Source: Clostridiales bacterium
GTDB taxonomy: Bacteria; Bacillota; Clostridia; Christensenellales; UBA1242
Assembly: GCA_003453435.1 (NCBI GenBank)
Contig: DMLH01000022.1
Coordinates: 1 to 9,846 of the forward strand
Length of the DNA stretch: 9,846 nt
Direction of reading: 5' to 3'
Both the position numbers and the translations under genes were made by a program. Positions 6,616 through 9,846 of the stretch are shown piece after piece (positions within the stretch are counted from its first letter, which is position 1; the number at the start of each line of letters is the position of its first letter). The notes below the pieces were generated by a model. That model saw only the letters and a program-made list of their open reading frames with translations. It was not told where the DNA came from and ran no database searches.

Positions 6616-7650
6616 TTATTTTTTAACAACATTTTTAAATGCCTCATCTTTCTTTGTTTGAATTTGGCTTATATCTTCAAATACATTTTCAATTGTCAAT
6701 TTACTTTGTAAACTATCCTCAAAATCTTTATATAATCCATCTGTATATAATTTAATATTAGTTAACGTCGAAAAAAGGTTATAGTCCTTAAGTTTTGCTT
6801 GAACATTTGATGATATCATATGTGAAACAAACTCATTGCAAAGTTTTTCTTCAATTTCCTTGCCTTTGAAAACAGATAGATATTGAACAAGGTCAGTGTA
6901 CTTATTTAAAAAAGTGAAACTTGCGCCGTTTAATAAACCCTTATCCATCCTGCTTTTGCACCTAAACACGTCCCTTTGTGTGCCTATAAGTGTTGAAAAG
7001 TTTCCTTTAATAAATTTATCATAAGCATCATAACTGTCTAGCGAATTGTCATCATATAATTCAGCAATTTGTTTATCTTCCTTTTGAACTGCCAAAAGTG
7101 GATTTGTTGTGCCCTTTAACCCAACACCTGTTTTGCCATTTGCATTACCATTTGAAATTATTGCATATCCACCCAAAATGTATGGCACTGCTTTTTGCTT
7201 TCCGTTAAAAACCCCGCCTGCACAAATATCGCCTCTTAAACTCGCACAATCTAGATCTAACAAATTTTCAACAAAGTCATTGCCAACACCAATGCCAAAA
7301 CTTATTATATTTGGATGTTTGTTTTGTTTAATGTTAAGTTCAAACTGCTCCAAATTCATTGTTTGAATTACAATATATGTGCCTTTGTGCTTTTTTTCAA
7401 AATTTATGGCTTCACGCTCCAAAAAACCTGACCTTGACTTTGCGCCACCCTCAAAAGTTTCTATATGCCAAAGTTCTAGTATCCCCTGATATTCATAATT
7501 TTCGCTTTTGTTTACATTCGCTTGTGCACTTAGCAAACTGGGAAGCAATGTGAAAGGTGCCAAAAACAAATATAAAACAACAAATCCGCTTATAATAATT
7601 CTGCCAAAAAAATTTAACCACTTTTTGTACTCTATTTTTTTAAATCCCAT
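6616..7650 (-). CDS. Membrane-anchored extracellular solute-binding-like protein (family 1 type)
   Basis: The frame is open to a TTG at 7713, but that TTG lies in the T-run of the preceding gene's terminator, so I start at the ATG at 7650 (344 residues). Residues about 17-42 (RIIISGFVVLYLFLAPFTLLPSLLSA) form a signal peptide or anchor; there is no Cys lipobox. The rest resembles ABC-transporter sugar-binding proteins: LELWHIETFEGGAKSRSGFL (58-77), FEKKHKGTYIVIQ, HPNIISFGIG (112-121), KAVPYILGGYAI and LIGTQRDVFRCK (221-232). It would lie outside the membrane. No permease or ATPase gene is adjacent; it leads the murB-PHP-whiA operon, with murB 23 bases downstream. Neither possible start has a clear ribosome site. 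If the TTG is used, an extra N-terminal hydrophobic helix is added. The ligand is unknown. Confidence 0.75.
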   Translation of the reverse strand: MGFKKIEYKKWLNFFGRIIISGFVVLYLFLAPFTLLPSLLSAQANVNKSENYEYQGILELWHIETFEGGAKSRSGFLEREAINFEKKHKGTYIVIQTMNLEQFELNIKQNKHPNIISFGIGVGNDFVENLLDLDCASLRGDICAGGVFNGKQKAVPYILGGYAIISNGNANGKTGVGLKGTTNPLLAVQKEDKQIAELYDDNSLDSYDAYDKFIKGNFSTLIGTQRDVFRCKSRMDKGLLNGASFTFLNKYTDLVQYLSVFKGKEIEEKLCNEFVSHMISSNVQAKLKDYNLFSTLTNIKLYTDGLYKDFEDSLQSKLTIENVFEDISQIQTKKDEAFKNVVKK

Positions 7651-7687
7651 ACATATATTTATATGAACGCACAAATTAAAAAATAAT

Positions 7688-7696
7688 ATTGTAACA
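7688..7696 (-). promoter_or_regulatory. Possible extended -10 promoter for the murB operon
   Basis: Read on the minus strand, TGT followed by TACAAT (7693-7688) makes an extended -10 box just past the preceding terminator; the -35 is poor. Transcription would start near 7681, which supports translation from the ATG at 7650, not the TTG at 7713. Confidence 0.4.
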
Positions 7697-7711
7697 ACAA
7701 TAAAAAGCCAC

Positions 7712-7742
7712 AAAAAAAGTAAATCACGGTGATTTACTTTTT
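7712..7742 (-). terminator. Rho-independent terminator of the 8688-7762 gene
   Basis: AGTAAATCAC (7719-7728) and GTGATTTACT are perfect inverted repeats around one central base; in practice the loop is CGG. They are flanked by A7 on one side and T5 on the other. On the minus strand it ends in seven Ts about 40 bases after the stop of the unrecognised gene. The last T of the run is the first base of the TTG at 7713. Confidence 0.85.
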
Positions 7743-7761
7743 CTATGCTCTTATTTTTTCA

Positions 7762-8688
7762 TTAATAGAGAGTTTCAATTTTGTTTTTTAACTCTCCAAA
7801 CACAAATTGAATAGACCTAAACTTTTTTGTGAGTTCATCAAATGCGGTAACAAGTGCACTTATAATTTTCACATCTTTGTATTTTGTGCCATATTTAATT
7901 GTTTTTAATATGTACAAAAGTTCTTCTTTTAAATACTCTTTTAAATGACGCTCTGCGTACACTGCACTTTCAACATTTTCTGTGATTTCACAAATTTCTT
8001 GCCAAACATCCTTACTGCTTTGCTGTGGCTCGGCGAAACTTGGGTCACCCGTTGATTGCTCTTGATTAGCCTTGCCTAATGTCTGCTCATAATTTTCTAC
8101 GTAAACCTCGGCTTGTGCCTCATGCCCATCATAACCATTTGCATAAATATGGTTTTCAACAATTGTTTTGTTGTTTTCATCTTCAAAAATTGGCATTTGT
8201 TTTAAATCTTCCCTATAAGTTTCTGTCATGCTTTCAATTGCCTCGTGAGATACTGCAGACAATCCAAAATGATTGGCTATAGTTTCCTTAAATGGAACAA
8301 GTAAGGTAGTTGCAAACAATTTGTAGGCACTACACTTTCCGTCTTTACTAAAATTTTCATTAATAAAATTGTAAAAATCTAACCTCTTTGCATCACACTC
8401 AACCAAAACGCAAAATACAAAAGACACAAGTTTTTCAGGCTCTGATGGCGCTGAGAAAGTGCCACCATTTAGGTTGTTTTTGACCTCTGCCCTATGAAAC
8501 TCCCTAGAAAAATCAAAGCCTACCATGCACTCGCTTATGTATCTATACAATTCTTCACTGTTTGCAATCATATTTAAAACTTTTGTTATTTTAACATCTG
8601 CTAAAATAAATTTGCCATTAATCATATCATCACAACTAGCAACAAATTGCGCAATTTTTGATAGTTCTTCATTTGAAACTTTAATCAT
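7762..8688 (-). CDS. Unrecognised protein, predicted helical, cytoplasmic
   Basis: I do not recognise this 308-residue product. The frame extends to 8730, but a promoter (TATAAT at 8707-8712) lies inside that extension, while the ATG at 8688 has AGGAG five bases before it; so MIKVSNEELSK is the start. Residues 1-160 look like a compact helical domain. Residues about 165-225 are polar and acidic, rich in E, N, Q and S (NQEQSTGDPSFAEPQQSS), and look disordered. Residues 226-305 are charged helices that could form a coiled coil. There is no signal peptide, membrane helix, nucleotide-binding motif or Cys cluster. It is divergent from the DUF4364-like gene 102 bases away and ends at its own terminator, so it is monocistronic. 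The linker could hint at a scaffold or adaptor, but that is only a guess. Confidence 0.8.
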   Translation of the reverse strand: MIKVSNEELSKIAQFVASCDDMINGKFILADVKITKVLNMIANSEELYRYISECMVGFDFSREFHRAEVKNNLNGGTFSAPSEPEKLVSFVFCVLVECDAKRLDFYNFINENFSKDGKCSAYKLFATTLLVPFKETIANHFGLSAVSHEAIESMTETYREDLKQMPIFEDENNKTIVENHIYANGYDGHEAQAEVYVENYEQTLGKANQEQSTGDPSFAEPQQSSKDVWQEICEITENVESAVYAERHLKEYLKEELLYILKTIKYGTKYKDVKIISALVTAFDELTKKFRSIQFVFGELKNKIETLY

Positions 8689-8706
8689 AAAAACTCCTAT
8701 GGCATT

Positions 8707-8734
8707 ATTATACCACATTTTTTTAAACAAGCAA
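8707..8734 (-). promoter_or_regulatory. Promoter of the unrecognised minus-strand gene
   Basis: Minus strand: TTGCTT (8734-8729), 16-base spacer, then TGG plus TATAAT (8712-8707), an extended -10. Start near 8700, so the leader is about 12 bases and holds only the AGGAG site (8694-8698). This decides the ATG at 8688 as the start. Confidence 0.75.
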
Positions 8735-8744
8735 AAATATTTTA

Positions 8745-8773
8745 TTTACTTTGTTAAAAAAGTGTGATACAAT
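8745..8773 (+). promoter_or_regulatory. Promoter of the DUF4364-like gene
   Basis: TTTACT (8745-8750), 17-base spacer ending in TGA, then TACAAT (8768-8773). Start is expected near 8780, right at the GGGAG ribosome site. It is back-to-back with the minus-strand promoter, with the two -35 boxes only 10 bases apart. Confidence 0.65.
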
Positions 8774-8790
8774 AATTTTGGGAGTTTGAA

Positions 8791-9372
8791 GTGAAAAGAA
8801 ATACAAATTGGATGAATAATCCTGTGTTTATTCCTGACAACACAACAAATAAATTGATTTTTTTGTTTGTTATGGACAAAATGGAAATTCCACTTACAGA
8901 AGATAGCATAATTGATATTTGCACCAGCAGAAACTTATGGCTTAAGTATATGGACTGCAAAGATGTTATGTGGCAACTTTTGGATGTGGGATACATTGCA
9001 AAAACAAACACAGGAGATGGAGATAGATTTAACATAACATACGAAGGCAGAAATTGCCTAAGCAACTTTTTTTTGAAAATTCCATCCAGCACACGTGAAG
9101 AAATATCAAATTTCGCAAAAGAAAATAGACTGGCCTTTAAACGTGCACAGGAATATGTTGGAAATTATTTTAAGAACAATGATGGCTCTTACACCGTTGC
9201 ACTAAAAATAAAAGACCCACTTGAAGCACAAAACTTGTTTGAAATGAAAATTGTTTACCCAAGCAGAAAAGCAGCCATAAATGCCACAAAAGTTTGGAAG
9301 ACTTCTGCCCCAACAATTTATGAAAGTGTTTACGAAACACTTATGCAAGAAGAAGATAATGAAGGAAAATAA
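8791..9372 (+). CDS. DUF4364-family protein, winged-helix-like
   Basis: A 193-residue protein that matches the DUF4364 family of Clostridia as I recall it. Residues about 18-98 read as a winged helix: TTNKLIFLFVMDKMEIPLTEDSI (helix 1), a middle helix with NLWLKYMDCKDVMWQLLDVGYIA in the recognition region, then a wing RFNITYEGRNCLSNFF followed by KIPSSTREEISNF. Residues about 112-150 are the mixed C-terminal part (GSYTVALKIKDP). The C-terminus is acidic. Function is unknown; the fold suggests DNA binding or protein-protein contacts. It starts with GTG, six bases after GGGAG, and has its own promoter. It is divergent from the unrecognised helical gene. It ends in a strong terminator that overlaps its own stop codon. 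Confidence 0.85.
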   Translation: MKRNTNWMNNPVFIPDNTTNKLIFLFVMDKMEIPLTEDSIIDICTSRNLWLKYMDCKDVMWQLLDVGYIAKTNTGDGDRFNITYEGRNCLSNFFLKIPSSTREEISNFAKENRLAFKRAQEYVGNYFKNNDGSYTVALKIKDPLEAQNLFEMKIVYPSRKAAINATKVWKTSAPTIYESVYETLMQEEDNEGK

Positions 9373-9410
9373 ATATCTGTATTGTGCATATAATATGGAT
9401 ATTTTTTTTT
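9371..9410 (+). terminator. Rho-independent terminator overlapping the DUF4364 stop
   Basis: AAATATCTGTATTG (9371-9384) pairs with TAATATGGATATTT (9391-9404) through A-T and G-T pairs over a 6-base loop, followed by a T-run to 9410. The stem begins inside the TAA stop (9370-9372). Confidence 0.75.
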
Positions 9411-9438
9411 ATGTTTATTATTTTTTTTTGAAATATGA

Positions 9439-9467
9439 TTGATTTTTTATTTTATGTTTGGTATAAT
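9439..9467 (+). promoter_or_regulatory. Promoter of tRNA-Leu
   Basis: TTGATT (9439-9444), 17-base spacer, TATAAT (9462-9467) preceded by TGG. Start near 9474, about a dozen bases before the mature tRNA. Confidence 0.8.
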
Positions 9468-9485
9468 AACTCTGTTTTAATATTT

Positions 9486-9568
9486 GGGGATGTGGCGGAA
9501 CTGGCAGACGCGCACGTTTAAGGGGCGTGTTCTAACGAGTGTGGGTTCAAGTCCCACCGTCCCCACCA
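9486..9568 (+). tRNA. tRNA-Leu, anticodon AAG
   Basis: An 83-base cloverleaf with encoded CCA. The acceptor GGGGATG (9486-9492) pairs with CGTCCCC (9558-9564) with one G-T. The D-stem is GCG with CGC (9495-9497, 9509-9511), with AACTGGCAGA in the loop. The anticodon stem is CACGT/GCGTG (9513-9517, 9525-9529) and the loop is TTAAGGG. This places anticodon AAG at 9520-9522 with U33 and G37. The 11-base variable arm (9530-9540) is typical of type II tRNAs such as Leu. The T-arm is GTGGG/CCCAC with loop TTCAAGT. Alternative pairing would need a nine-base anticodon loop, so AAG is secure. It reads CUU, and more CUN codons if A34 is deaminated to inosine. It has its own promoter and terminator. Confidence 0.93.
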
Positions 9569-9574
9569 TATATT

Positions 9575-9600
9575 ATGTCACTCTGGTGAGTGACATTTTT
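9575..9600 (+). terminator. tRNA-Leu terminator
   Basis: ATGTCACTC (9575-9583) and GAGTGACAT (9588-9596) form a perfect 9-bp stem with loop TGGT, then five Ts, six bases after the tRNA CCA end. Confidence 0.9.
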
Positions 9601-9640
9601 ATTCCACCGCACCTTCAGTCATTTTTTTGGTTTATACTTC

Positions 9641-9685
9641 ACAAATTTAGAGTGTCACAAGGTATCTTGGTAACACTCAATTTGT
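9641..9685. repeat. Long imperfect hairpin, unknown role
   Basis: ACAAATT plus GAGTGT on the left (9641-9655, with a two-base bulge) pair with ACACTC plus AATTTGT on the right (9673-9685). An inner CAAG/CTTG adds to the stem around loop GTAT. TTTTGT follows, a weak U-run. It could be a terminator remnant or a structured RNA. No gene is nearby to assign it to. Confidence 0.45.
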
Positions 9686-9846
9686 TTTGTCTAAACGCAA
9701 AAATCTAATTAAATTTGCTACTTATCGTTTACAAATATATTGATTTTATAAAATATAAAAAAAATACATTTAAATAGTAAAAATTAAAGTTAAACTTCTT
9801 AATACACAACAGTTGTTTTTTGCTTTGCACCAATTGCTACTCAGGG
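9686..9846. other. AT-rich region without recognisable gene
   Basis: From 9686 to the window end I see no start with a ribosome site on either strand and no recognisable protein. A minus-strand frame enters from the right edge and stops near 9776, but its roughly 24 residues match nothing I know, so I do not call it a gene. GC rises slightly in the last 40 bases, so a real gene may begin or end beyond the edge. Confidence 0.5.

Noticed and set aside
8689..8730. 14-residue N-terminal extension of the unrecognised protein
   Set aside because: The -10 box at 8707-8712 lies within it, and AGGAG precedes the inner ATG at 8688.
8754..9092. Minus-strand open frame of 112 codons over the DUF4364-like gene
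   Set aside because: The opposite strand has GTG plus GGGAG, a promoter and family similarity; this frame has none of these.
9484..9708. Plus-strand open frame starting inside the tRNA region
   Set aside because: It is read through the tRNA and its terminator; the translated sequence is the tRNA itself.

Overview
The window is visibly AT-rich, uses the standard genetic code (Trp is TGG and I saw no in-frame TGA), has strong AGGAG-type ribosome sites and several extended -10 promoters. It carries whiA, a murB-PHP-whiA cluster and a DUF4364-like gene. Together these point to a low-GC Bacillota genome, most likely an anaerobic Clostridia-type bacterium. Placement below class is not possible by eye. 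The genes look chromosomal; I saw no transposase, phage gene, integrase or CRISPR array.

Layout. (1) 1-1151, minus strand: a membrane-anchored XRE regulator followed by an ABC transporter ATPase cut by the window edge. Their promoter contains a perfect 22-bp palindrome filling the -35/-10 spacer, which suggests autoregulation. (2) 1359-3794, plus strand: a two-gene operon with a CrtO-like membrane acyltransferase and a 604-residue protein fusing a GT8 glycosyltransferase to a PlsC-type acyltransferase. This looks like a small glycolipid-making or glycolipid-acylating cassette and is the most interesting part of the window. (3) 3921-7650, minus strand: a solute-binding-like membrane-anchored protein, murB, a PHP-domain phosphoesterase and whiA, tightly packed. 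This operon converges on the glycolipid operon at a shared bidirectional terminator (3821-3864). (4) 7762-8688 minus and 8791-9372 plus: an unrecognised helical protein divergent from a DUF4364-family winged-helix-like protein, with back-to-back promoters and very short leaders. (5) 9486-9568: a tRNA-Leu gene with the unusual anticodon AAG, with its own promoter and terminator. The last ~245 bases are AT-rich with one long imperfect hairpin and no gene I can support.

How it fits together: the murB/whiA block is core cell-wall and division housekeeping. The glycolipid operon and the XRE/ABC operon both concern the cell envelope, but nothing in the sequence ties them to one pathway. Several starts were reset from the longest open frame, because a promoter or terminator lies inside the longer version.
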